From Fen-330 sp050008465 (GTDB lineage: Bacteria; Acidobacteriota; Terriglobia; Bryobacterales; Bryobacteraceae): a stretch of 64,000 nucleotides of DNA. Of this stretch, positions 34,852 through 43,353 are shown in pieces (position 1 is the first letter of the stretch; every line of letters starts with the position of its first letter). Below the pieces are notes generated by a model. That model saw nothing but the letters and a program-made list of their open reading frames with translations, made no database searches and was not told where the DNA came from. Position numbers and translations under genes: made by a program. The DNA is taken from assembly GCA_050008465.1 (NCBI GenBank), contig JBEKMO010000009.1, forward strand, positions 1 to 64,000. Direction: 5' to 3'.

Positions 34852-35687
34852 GCTCCAGGCCGCGGCCGTCGGAGCGGCTCGAGAGGAGACTGGCTCGTGT
34901 CGCGCGGGCACTGGGGCTCGATCAGGAGCGCCTGCGGCGCTGGGTCTCTTTTCTGGCGCTCTGTGGGGTTCTCGAAAGAGCGCTTGTAGAGGGCGTCCTG
35001 GGCACCTACTGTCTCAAAGGCGGCGTCGCGATGGAACTGCGCTTCGCGCAGCGCGCCCGCGCAACGAAGGACCTGGATTTGGGGATGGAAGGCACTCGCA
35101 CGAGCCGCCTTCGAACGCTTTCGGAAGCATTGAGTTTGGGCTTCGATGAGTTCACATTTCGACTCAAGGCTCGGACTCGGGACATGGAACAGGCGGATGC
35201 CGTTCGGGTCCAGGTCGCCATCCAATATCGAACCCGTTCCTGGCAGACTATCGAAGTTGATCTTGGGCCCGCCAAGGTGGGCCACGTTGATCTGGTGGAG
35301 CCCAAAGTCCAGGGCTTGCTGGAACTAGGAATTCCGGTGATTTCGCCCGTACGCTGTTTGGGTCTTGCCGACCAGGTTGCGCAAAAGCTCCATGCCTGCA
35401 CCGGCCCGGCGGCCACGGGACGGGCGCGGGACGTGCTGGACATTCTGCTGATCGACGCACTTGGGGAGCTCAACTACCCTGAGACCGCCGATGCGGCGCA
35501 CCGCGTGTTCGAGGAGCGCGCGACTCACGCATTCCCGCCCGAGTTCGTCATGCCCCAGGAGTGGCGTCCTGAGTTGGAGGGGTTGGCAGTCGAACTCGGC
35601 TTTTCCCTCACATCATCCTCCGCCATTGAGCAACGATTCCTCGAAGTCATCCGAATGCTGGAACACGCCGCGAGGGCCGATGAGTGA
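34848..35687 (+). CDS. abiEii: AbiEii-family nucleotidyltransferase toxin
   Basis: The protein has 279 residues. The nucleotidyltransferase motif is visible as YCLKGGVAMELRF followed by ATKDLDLGMEG (the DxD pair). Further conserved parts are IEVDLGPAKVGH and a block with LADQVAQKLHAC. Relatives inactivate tRNAs by adding nucleotides to the 3' end, causing abortive infection. The start overlaps the antitoxin gene by four bases, and the end overlaps the helicase gene by eight. Toxin, antitoxin and primase-helicase are therefore probably one transcript. Confidence 0.9.
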   Translation: MSSRPRPSERLERRLARVARALGLDQERLRRWVSFLALCGVLERALVEGVLGTYCLKGGVAMELRFAQRARATKDLDLGMEGTRTSRLRTLSEALSLGFDEFTFRLKARTRDMEQADAVRVQVAIQYRTRSWQTIEVDLGPAKVGHVDLVEPKVQGLLELGIPVISPVRCLGLADQVAQKLHACTGPAATGRARDVLDILLIDALGELNYPETADAAHRVFEERATHAFPPEFVMPQEWRPELEGLAVELGFSLTSSSAIEQRFLEVIRMLEHAARADE

Positions 35688-38078
35688 CGAACTCCTCCGC
35701 TTTCGCAGCGAGAATCGACGCCTCCGAGAACTGCTTGCCGAACATGGCATCGAGATCCCTTCCGACACGGACGCGGCACGACAGCCTGCCGAGGCCAAGA
35801 ATGCTCCGGTGCTGGCGCCGGAGGAGAAGGTCACGCTGTTTCGGGGGCTCTTTCGCGGCCGTGAAGATGTGTACGCAGTCCGTTGGGAGAGCCCGGACGG
35901 TCGAAAAGGGTACAGCCCCAAATCGGAGCGGGACTGGAAGGCGTACTACGCAGCGAAGCAGGAGGACCGGCAGCAAGTCGACAAGGAAACTCGGAAGTAC
36001 CTCCCTCTCACCGACGACGCGATTCGAGCTCATCTCACGGGCGAGATCACCGTTGGAGTCTACCCCTTACTGCTCGATGAAACGTGCTGGTTCCTTGCCG
36101 CCGATTTCGACAAGAAGACGTGGCAAGAGGACGCCGCGGCGTTTCTCGCCTCCTGCCGGGATTGGGATGTCCCGGCCGCTCTGGAGAGATCGAGATCCGG
36201 GGACGGCGGTCACCTCTGGATCTTCTTTGATCGCGCTATTTCAGCGGCGTTGGCAAGGAAACTCGGCTGCGCGTTGCTCACACTCACGATGGAGCGCCGC
36301 CATCAGATCGGCCTCGATTCCTACGATCGGTTCTTCCCCAACCAAGACACGATGCCAAAGGGCGGTTTCGGCAACCTGATCGCACTTCCACTACAAAAAA
36401 AGCCACGCGACGACGGCAACAGCGTGTTTGTGGATGACAGGATCGTGCCCTACCCCGATCAGTGGGCGTTTCTCTCCTCAATCCGTCGCATCAGTTCTGC
36501 GGCAGTTGAATCTCTGGTCGCAGAGGCTCAACGAAGGGGAGATCTCATTGGAGTGCGCATCAGCGCGACCCAGGACGGGGATGGCCCGGACCCTTGGACG
36601 CTTCCGCCGTCGCGCAAGCGCGCGGATCGTCCCATCGAAGGCCCTCTACCTGCGTCCGTGAACATCGTACGCGCCAATCTTCTCTTCATCGAAAAGAAGG
36701 GATTGCCGCCGGCGATGCTGAACCGGTTGCTCCGAATCGCCGCTTTCCAGAATCCGGAGTTCTACAAGGCGCAATCGCTGCGCCTTTCCACCTACGACAA
36801 GCCTCGGGTTATCGGGTGCGGTGAGGATCTGCCCAAGCACCTGGCCTTGCCGCGCGGATGTCTGGCCGATGCGACAGCGCTGTTCGAGAGTCATCGAGTG
36901 AAGCCACTGGTTCAGGACGAGCGATTTTCCGGAGCCCCGATCAGTGTAGAATTCCGAGGCAGTCTGCGCGCTCATCAGGAAGAGGCGGTCGAAGCCGTTA
37001 TCCAGCACGACGAGGGGGTTGTGTGCGCTCCGACCGCCTTCGGCAAGACGGCTGTGGCTGCGTGGTTGATCGCACATCGAGGGGTGAGCGCACTCGTGCT
37101 GGTTCACCGGCAGCAATTGCTCGATCAGTGGCGAGAGAGGCTGGCGATGTTCTTGGATCTGTCGGTCGATGAGATAGGGCAGATCGGCGGCGGCAAGACG
37201 AGCCGGACAGGGCGAATTGATGTCGCGGTTCTTCAGAGCCTTCACCAAAAGCAGGAAGTCAAGGATTTCGTTGCTGAGTACGGCCACGTAATCGTTGACG
37301 AGTGCCATCATCTCTCGGCGGTCACCTTCGAGAAGGTGATGCGCGAGGCCAAGGCGCGTTACGTAGTCGGCCTCACGGCGACGCCGAAGGGAAGGACGGT
37401 CATCACCCGATCATCTACATGCAGTGTGGACCGATTCGCTACCGCATGAGCGCTCGGACGATGACCGAGGCCAGTCCCTTCGAGCACGTAGTCATCCCGC
37501 GGCCCACCGATTTCCAGATGCCCTCCGAACCAGGGGACATCACCATTCAAGACATCTACGCCGATCTGGTTGGCGATGAGCCACGCAACGACATGATTGC
37601 GCAAGATCTTGTCCGCGCGGTCCAGGCGGGCCGGTCCCCACTGTTGCTAACCGGCCGAACGGCGCACCTGAACGTCTTTTCGAGCAAGCTGAGCGGGCTG
37701 GTGAAGAACGTGTTCGTTTTGAGGGGCGGCCTCGGCCGAAAGCAGCGCAGGGCAATCTCGGAGCAGCTCGCCGCAGTTCAAGAAACCGAGCAGCGCGTGA
37801 TTCTTGCCACGGGGAGCTACATCGGCGAGGGCTTCGACGACGCCCGGCTCGACACGCTGTTTCTGGCGATGCCGATTTCCTGGAAGGGGACGTTGCAGCA
37901 GTACGCGGGCCGGCTTCACCGGCTGCACGACAACAAGCGCGTCGTCGAAGTCTACGACTACGTCGATGGGAATGTGCGAATGCTGGCGCGCATGTACGAA
38001 CGGCGATTGAAGGGCTACAGCGATATGGGCTATAAGATCCTCGATGGCGCGCCCAAGCAGCAGGCTCTCTCGTTATGA
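35680..38078 (+). pseudogene. TOTE-type archaeo-eukaryotic primase fused to a DEAD/DEAH helicase, frameshifted
   Basis: Starting at the ATG at 35680, a short coiled coil (LLRFRSENRRLRELLAEHGI) leads into an AEP primase domain. This has its DxD in FLAADFDKKTW, the SGDGGHLWIFFDR motif and IALPLQKKPR. A superfamily 2 helicase follows, with Walker A APTAFGKT near residue 452, DECHH at 540 and LTATP. At about 37385-37395 a base appears to be missing. The remaining helicase half (KDGHHPIIYMQCGPIRY, QQYAGRLHRLHDNK) continues in another frame to 38078. The first frame stops at 37449. As sequenced the protein is split; restoring one base gives about 799 residues. TOTE proteins are predicted components of anti-invader conflict systems. 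Confidence 0.85.
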
Positions 38079-38315
38079 GGAAGCCAGCATCTGGTCAGGC
38101 CTACTTCAGTGTCCGCCGACCTCGACCAGGGAAGGCCGAGCCCCCGACGAGATGATCGGCGGCTCTGGTACGCTGGATGAGGTTCCGTGCCGCGTACATT
38201 TGGTGTCTGTTCTCTTGCGATTGGCGGTCTAGAGCGCTCATGACGTTGCGAAGAATCAATACGATAGGAGCGACAGTGGTAGAAGCTAGCTTCTCCTGCT
38301 GGATCGATTTAAGTA

Positions 38316-38344
38316 TTGAGAAATCACGCTCTTTTTGTTATACT
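38316..38344 (+). promoter_or_regulatory. Sigma70-like promoter supplied by the island to the tRNA-Gly gene
   Basis: TTGAGA (38316-38321) and TATACT (38339-38344) are separated by exactly 17 bases. The predicted start is close to 38351, ten bases before the tRNA. It lies within the island, so it replaces the tRNA's own promoter, which stayed at attL. The region 38079-38315 shows no gene. Confidence 0.75.
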
Positions 38345-38360
38345 TACAGATGAAACAGAA

Positions 38361-38434
<74 letters not shown>

Positions 38435-38435
<1 letters not shown>

Positions 38436-38890
38436 TGTTTCGGCTCTACGCCTTCCCCGATGGACGGCCGCCGATGATGCGCGCGCAGGAGGCTCTGTTG
38501 GCCGCGATCAGGAGTCCCTTCGACGATCCGCAGATCGGCCTCCGCGCGACCGTTTCTCCGGTTTCCGGCGCGCAGAAGGCCCTCCATCTCAAAGTCCAGA
38601 TCGACCCCTCCGGCCTGTCGCTGCGCGAGGAGGGCGGCGTCTTCACTAGCCACGTCACCGCTTTGGTGGCGGGCTACACTGCCAGCGGTTTGGCCGGGGC
38701 GCCTGTGCCCGCGGACTTCAATCTCCGCCTCACCAAGGAACAGCGTGAGACCGCCGCCAAGAACGGTTTGCCCTTTGAGCAGGATTTCCCGATCGACAAC
38801 GCGAGCACGAAGGTTCGCATCCTGGTCTACGACCACTCGACTGGCGCCGTCGGCTCGCTCTCCGTGCCGGTGGCCGCCTCCCAGCCGTAG
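38435..38890 (+). pseudogene. C-terminal fragment of an acidobacterial VWFA-related protein
   Basis: About 150 codons match the tail of the acidobacterial VWFA-related family: MMRAQEALLAAIRSPFDDPQ, then LHLKVQIDPSGLSLREEGG, and VRILVYDHSTGAVGSLSVPV. The von Willebrand A domain and signal peptide that should precede it are absent. The only ATG shares its A with the CCA end of the tRNA, and no ribosome site is free, so translation is doubtful. It is probably the remnant of a gene cut by an older event at this tRNA. Confidence 0.6.
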
Positions 38891-38989
38891 ACTCCCGAAC
38901 TCCGGTGCTCGGATGCGCAGGGCGACCCTGCGGTGCTCTTCGCCGCGGCCCGCGGAGACGGGGTCCGAGACTTGCTGCTCCAATCGGTC

Positions 38990-40408
38990 TTAGTGGCGCG
39001 CTCCGGCCGCGGAGAATTCGGCGGCGGGCCGAAGCGTTCGCTCGCCGTATTGCGCCGGGTTTCGGCCCCGGATCCCCTCCCGCCGGTTGTCGTATCGATA
39101 GGTGAGGCCCAGTCTGAGCCCCAACCACGCCGGGACCCAGCCGGCAGTGAGGATCGTGCGCACGAACCGGGATAGAACGCGGTCGAGCCGGTAGAATTGC
39201 GCGTAGAGCCAATCCGCGCCTTCCTGGAGTTGCCGGGCTGTCATCCCCGCTGGCCGAAACACGACGTGCCGGAAGTCGTAGTGGCTCCAGTCATCGTCAG
39301 TCAGGCGGCCCGCCCGCTGCATGTCGTTGAACAACGGCGTGCCGGGAAGCGGCGTGAGGATGTTGAGTTGAAGTCCATCGATTCGCATCCGCTGCAAGAA
39401 TCGCAGACCACGTTCGAACACGCCGGAGTCGTCCTTGTCCAGCCCGACGATCATGCCCGCCACCACGCCGATGCCCTGGCGGCGGATCTTCCGCAAGCGC
39501 TCCTGGTAGCGGCGGCTGTCGTTGAACTGCTTGCCCATCGCCGCCAGGTTCTCCTCACTCACGGTCTCGATGCCAATGAACAATCCGCGACACCCCGCCG
39601 CGCGCGCCAGCCGCAGCAGCTCGGGATCGTCCGCGATCTCGAGGGAGCACTGCGCCACCCAGCGTTTCCGCAGCGGAATCATCAGCCGGAACAGGTCCCT
39701 GGCGTAGTCCCGCGAGGTCATGATGTTGTCGTCGACGAAGATGAAGTCGCGCGGGACGGTCCGGAGTTCCGCCAGCACGTCGGCCAGCGGACGGCGGCGA
39801 TGCGTCCCTTCGTGGAAGGCGGTCACGGAGCAGTACCGGCAGCCGTGCCGGCAACCCCGTCCGGTCTGAACGGCATGGATCGTGACGTAGTACTTCTCGG
39901 TGCGCGCGAGCAGATCGCGGCGAGGGATTGGACTGCGCAGCTCGCCGCTGGCCGGCGCGATGCTCTTGCAGAAACCAGCACGTTGCTCCGAGTACACCTT
40001 TTGCAGCCGGCCCGCCTCGATGTCCCGCAACACCTCTTCCCATGCCCCCTCGGCGTCTCCGACGACGATCGCATCGAAGTGCCCCGCCGCCTCCTCGGGG
40101 CAAAGCGTCGGGTGAAACCCGCCGCCCACCACGATCTTGCCGCGCGCCCGGAACTGGCGGGCGATTTCGTAGGCCCGCGGCGCGAGCGCGGTCATGAAGG
40201 TAACACCGACCACGTCCACGTCAGAGTCGAAATCCAGCGGCTCGACGTTCTCATCCATAATTCGCGCCGGATGCTCGGGCGGGGTCAGGGCGGCTACGAT
40301 CGCGAGCGGCAGCACGCTGAACCGAAGCATCTCGCGTCTCGGCACCTCGGGCCGCTCTTTCGTGACGCGTACCTGAACGCCCGCGGGAAGAACCAGTAGG
40401 ATTCTCAT
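38990..40408 (-). CDS. B12-binding radical SAM protein
   Basis: The ATG at 40408 gives 472 residues starting MRILLVLPAGVQV, the usual start of the family; a TTG seven codons upstream is an alternative. An N-terminal cobalamin-binding domain (VDVVGVTFMTALAPRAYEIA, then GGGFHPTLCPEEA) is followed by the radical SAM core. Its cluster motif is GRGCRHGCRYCSV (Cx3Cx2C), with FIFVDDNIMT and GLFIGIETVSEENL further on. Such proteins do methylations or other radical chemistry on unactivated carbons in cofactors, lipids or natural products. The substrate is not evident; neighbouring genes do not form a pathway with it. Confidence 0.87.
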   Translation of the reverse strand: MRILLVLPAGVQVRVTKERPEVPRREMLRFSVLPLAIVAALTPPEHPARIMDENVEPLDFDSDVDVVGVTFMTALAPRAYEIARQFRARGKIVVGGGFHPTLCPEEAAGHFDAIVVGDAEGAWEEVLRDIEAGRLQKVYSEQRAGFCKSIAPASGELRSPIPRRDLLARTEKYYVTIHAVQTGRGCRHGCRYCSVTAFHEGTHRRRPLADVLAELRTVPRDFIFVDDNIMTSRDYARDLFRLMIPLRKRWVAQCSLEIADDPELLRLARAAGCRGLFIGIETVSEENLAAMGKQFNDSRRYQERLRKIRRQGIGVVAGMIVGLDKDDSGVFERGLRFLQRMRIDGLQLNILTPLPGTPLFNDMQRAGRLTDDDWSHYDFRHVVFRPAGMTARQLQEGADWLYAQFYRLDRVLSRFVRTILTAGWVPAWLGLRLGLTYRYDNRREGIRGRNPAQYGERTLRPAAEFSAAGARH

Positions 40409-40526
40409 GACAACCGAATTCTGGCGCAACCACCCCGCGAAAGGAGCTTCCGAAATGCTTCCGAATCACTGACAGAATCCTGCGCAAACGCTTCGCTCAC
40501 GTATTAAAGCTGGGAAAGAATCCTGG

Positions 40527-40548
40527 GGACAGGGCTGGAGCCCTATCC
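40527..40548. terminator. Hairpin between tandem minus-strand genes
   Basis: GGACAGGGCT pairs with AGCCCTATCC with one mismatch and a two-base gap. Nearly the same sequence occurs at 57337-57360 after another gene, so it is a recurrent intergenic hairpin. It overlaps the stop codon of the gene at 40548. Confidence 0.5.
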
Positions 40549-41762
40549 TACCGGACGGGTCTCGGCGTCTCCAACGGCGGCGACGCGGCGCTCGCGCCCA
40601 GCTCCCAGGTCTCGCTGACGCTCCGCCGGCTCTTCAGGAAGACCTCGAGCCGGAACTTGACCCGGTCGGTCACGCGGTGGTACGTCACGCCAAAAGCCTG
40701 GCTCTGCAATACCGGCAGCTCCACATCCAGGGATTGGTTCTGGTCGCCATCGGAAATCGACAGTACGGCCCTTTCGGCTTGCGCGATCGCCGGAGCGTTC
40801 CGGTCCCAGGTCAGGCACAGATTATCCCCGTATTCCACCACCATCAGCGAGAGTGCATAGGGGTCCCGGGGCGCTGCGGCCGGGCGCGCGGGCGGAGGCC
40901 GGAACTGGCGCGCCGAGACAAAGCCCAACAGGCCGTCCACCAGCAACAGGCAGCCCAGGATCGGAACCTGGACCCACCAGGACGTCCAGAAGGGCTGCCG
41001 CGGCCGGATCGGCTGCTGTTCAGTCTCGCGCGGCTCGACGGAGGGTCCGTCCTTCCCGGCGCGCTTCCACCACTTCCAATTCCTCTTCTTCTTCTCCTCC
41101 GGAGGCGGGACGCTGAGGAACGAAGGCAACGGCACATCCACAGGTGGCGCCGGCGCTGCCTCTTGCGCCGGTAGGGGCGCCGGCGCTGGTTCAGGCGTGG
41201 GCTGGGTCGCCAGCCGGGCCGGCCGCTCCTGCGGCCGCATGGGGAACTCCAGGTAGCTTGACTCGGCGCGGATCTGCCACTGCTCCCGGATGAAGAATCC
41301 CGCCGCGCTCGAGCGCATCGCCCGCGGCCGGATGAGCAGCGCCACGTCCGAGGGGTCGCGGAAGTAGTTCGAAAACAGCCACAAGTCATGCTGGCCGAGG
41401 GCAAGCTGGTCCTGCATATGCGAGCGGTAGAAACCAACCGCGTGGAGCGGCCGGTCCGCCGAGCGCTCCCACTGCCGCACGGTCTCGCCGAAGTCCTTCT
41501 TGTCGTTCTCCGAGAAGGCGTAGAAGGGCCCGAACGCATACTCGATGGGCACCGGAACGACGTCCTCGATTCGGGTCGTCGGAACCTCACCGGCCTCGAC
41601 CGTCCCGAGCAGCAGGCCGCCCACCTCCGCCCCGCGGCGCGGCAACAGCCCCAGCCCGCGCATCGCCTCGTTCAACACGCGGTCCATCGCGTTGTAGGAG
41701 AGGCAGACTCGAACGGGTTTGCCCGGGACCTCCCAGACATAGTATGCGGAGGGATCGTCCAT
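40548..41762 (-). CDS. JAB/MPN-like domain protein with a membrane helix
   Basis: The protein has 404 residues. Residues 30-180 resemble the MPN/JAB fold (GAEVGGLLLGTVEAG, later HAVGFYRSH and ALLIRPRAM). The JAMM metal motif HxHx7SxxD is replaced by a single SH, so peptidase activity is unlikely. A Pro/Ala-rich linker follows and then a basic stretch (EKKKRNWKWWKRAGKDG). One membrane helix comes next (WVQVPILGCLLLVDGLLGFV), and an extracytoplasmic beta-rich domain ends the chain. It may be a signalling or scaffold protein with a cytoplasmic ubiquitin-like-protein-binding relic. The domain assignment is by pattern and moderate. Confidence 0.6.
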   Translation of the reverse strand: MDDPSAYYVWEVPGKPVRVCLSYNAMDRVLNEAMRGLGLLPRRGAEVGGLLLGTVEAGEVPTTRIEDVVPVPIEYAFGPFYAFSENDKKDFGETVRQWERSADRPLHAVGFYRSHMQDQLALGQHDLWLFSNYFRDPSDVALLIRPRAMRSSAAGFFIREQWQIRAESSYLEFPMRPQERPARLATQPTPEPAPAPLPAQEAAPAPPVDVPLPSFLSVPPPEEKKKRNWKWWKRAGKDGPSVEPRETEQQPIRPRQPFWTSWWVQVPILGCLLLVDGLLGFVSARQFRPPPARPAAAPRDPYALSLMVVEYGDNLCLTWDRNAPAIAQAERAVLSISDGDQNQSLDVELPVLQSQAFGVTYHRVTDRVKFRLEVFLKSRRSVSETWELGASAASPPLETPRPVR

Positions 41763-41821
41763 AGTATCGCCGGTCAGGTCTATCGTAACGCAATCCTCGC
41801 GCGTTCTACACTGGGAATCAC

Positions 41822-42637
41822 ATGCCCGGAACCCTGTACCTGGTCGCCACGCCCATCGGGAACCTGGAAGACATTACCTTGCGCGCGCTGCGCATCCTCA
41901 GGGAGGTGGACCTGATCGCATGCGAGGATACCCGGCAGACCCGCAAGCTGCTGGACCACTACGGCATCCACAAACCCACCGTCAGCTTCCACGAGCACAA
42001 CGAGCGGGCCCGGGCGCTCGAGTTGCTCGAGAAACTGCGGAACGAAGCCCGCATCGCCCTGGTCTCCGATGCCGGAACCCCGCTGGTATCGGACCCGGGC
42101 TACCGCCTCGTCGCCGAGGCGTTCGAGCACGGCATCCGGGTCGAGCCGATTCCCGGGCCTTCCGCCGTGCTGGCCGCGCTGGCCGCCTCCGGCCTGCCCA
42201 CCGACGCGTTCCACTTCGGCGGGTTCCTTCCCGCCCGCTCCTCGCCCCGGCGCAAGGCGCTGGCGGCCCTCAAGGACGAGCCGGCCACGCTGGTTTTCTT
42301 CGAGGCGCCCCACCGCATCCGCGAGACCCTGGCCGATATCGACGAGGTGCTCGGTCCGCGCCCGGTGGTGCTGGCGCGCGAGATCACCAAGATCCACGAA
42401 CAGTTCCTCCGCGGAACCGCCGGCGAACTGCGGCAAGCCGACATCCCTCTCAAAGGGGAATTCACGCTGCTCATCGGCAAGGCCGCCGCTCCACCCCACG
42501 ACGACACCCCCGTGGCCGACGCAATCGCCGCGCGCATAAGCGCAGGCATGAGCCGCATGGAAGCCATCAAGTCGGTGGCCCGCGACCGCGGCCTCTCCAA
42601 GCGCGAGGTCTACCGTCTCACCCTCGACCACAAGTGA
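41822..42637 (+). CDS. rsmI: 16S rRNA (cytidine1402-2'-O)-methyltransferase
   Basis: The 271-residue protein is a full-length member of the tetrapyrrole-methylase fold. It starts with GTLYLVATPIGNLEDITLRA and shows EDTRQTRKLLDHYGI, LVSDAGTPLVSDPGYRLV and PGPSAVLAALAASGLP, the unmistakable order of RsmI. A C-terminal segment (SKREVYRLTL) completes the protein. It methylates the 2'-O of C1402 in the ribosomal decoding centre. TACACT nine bases before the ATG may be the -10 box. A double hairpin follows the gene. Confidence 0.96.
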   Translation: MPGTLYLVATPIGNLEDITLRALRILREVDLIACEDTRQTRKLLDHYGIHKPTVSFHEHNERARALELLEKLRNEARIALVSDAGTPLVSDPGYRLVAEAFEHGIRVEPIPGPSAVLAALAASGLPTDAFHFGGFLPARSSPRRKALAALKDEPATLVFFEAPHRIRETLADIDEVLGPRPVVLAREITKIHEQFLRGTAGELRQADIPLKGEFTLLIGKAAAPPHDDTPVADAIAARISAGMSRMEAIKSVARDRGLSKREVYRLTLDHK

Positions 42638-42646
42638 GGGTGGTGG

Positions 42647-42684
42647 GGCAGCCCTTTCAGGCTGCCGCCGGGCTTCCGCCCGGC
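42647..42684 (+). terminator. Two adjacent hairpins after rsmI
   Basis: GGCAGCC/GGCTGCC with a six-base loop is followed directly by GCCGGGC/GCCCGGC with a four-base loop. There is a short mixed T tract only. It is a plausible terminator. Confidence 0.5.
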
Positions 42685-43353
42685 GTTCTGTAACCCGGTC
42701 ATTTGTCAATCCCGCTCGAACCGAACCAAGTGATCGTAGCTCTCGTCCTGCCAGAATGGCACGCCGCGCCTGCCCAGTGCGCCCGCACAAGCCGGAAACT
42801 TATCCTACTCGCAGATTCGGCCTCTTCAGCCGAGCTCGCTAAATCCCACAAAACTCGGTGCGCCCTTCCGAGAGGTCACCGACCCGTGGCGCACGCACTC
42901 GTGGCGACGCCCGGGTTGGGAATCGAAGTACACCCGTTCGCGCTCGTAGCTCGCCAAACCCCTCGAAACTCGCTGCGCCCTTCCGAGCCACGACCGCAAG
43001 GGAGCGGTCCGGCCGGTCAGCGCCCCCGAGCGCAACGCAGCGGCTGCGGCGCCGTCGCGCGCGCCGCAGCAGGTCGCCGGTGGCAAATGCAGGCCAGAAC
43101 CTCACCCCGCCCGCAACCAGGGTCCACTCAGTTGCCAAACGGCCCATTGTCTCTCTGCAACGACTGTACCAGCTCCAGCACCAGAAACCCGCAATGCCGA
43201 CAACGGGGCCGTGTGGCGCGCGCTCAGTGGCCAGAAGGCTCTCGGGAGTTAGCCCTGGCACGTCGTTAAAGACCGGAACCGGTCCTGGACGAGGCCCAGG
43301 TTTGACCAAACCGCCCTCCCAAGTCGTGGCCAGAGAGCGGCGATAATGGTGTC
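42685..43353. other. Long intergenic region before the STAND operon
   Basis: About 670 bases with no gene that I can support. Two imperfect direct repeats of about 40 bases (42833-42872 and 42949-42988) share CGCTGCGCCCTTCCGAG-like sequence. GATAAT at 43342 could be a -10 box seven bases before the operon's GTG, but no -35 box lies at the right distance. Confidence 0.5.

Noticed and set aside
42833..42988. The 40-base repeats before the STAND operon as a retron or guide-RNA locus
   Set aside because: There are only two imperfect copies, with no stable fold obvious by eye and no reverse transcriptase.
43302..43307. TTGACC as the -35 box of the STAND operon
   Set aside because: It is 34 bases from the GATAAT box, twice the usual spacing.
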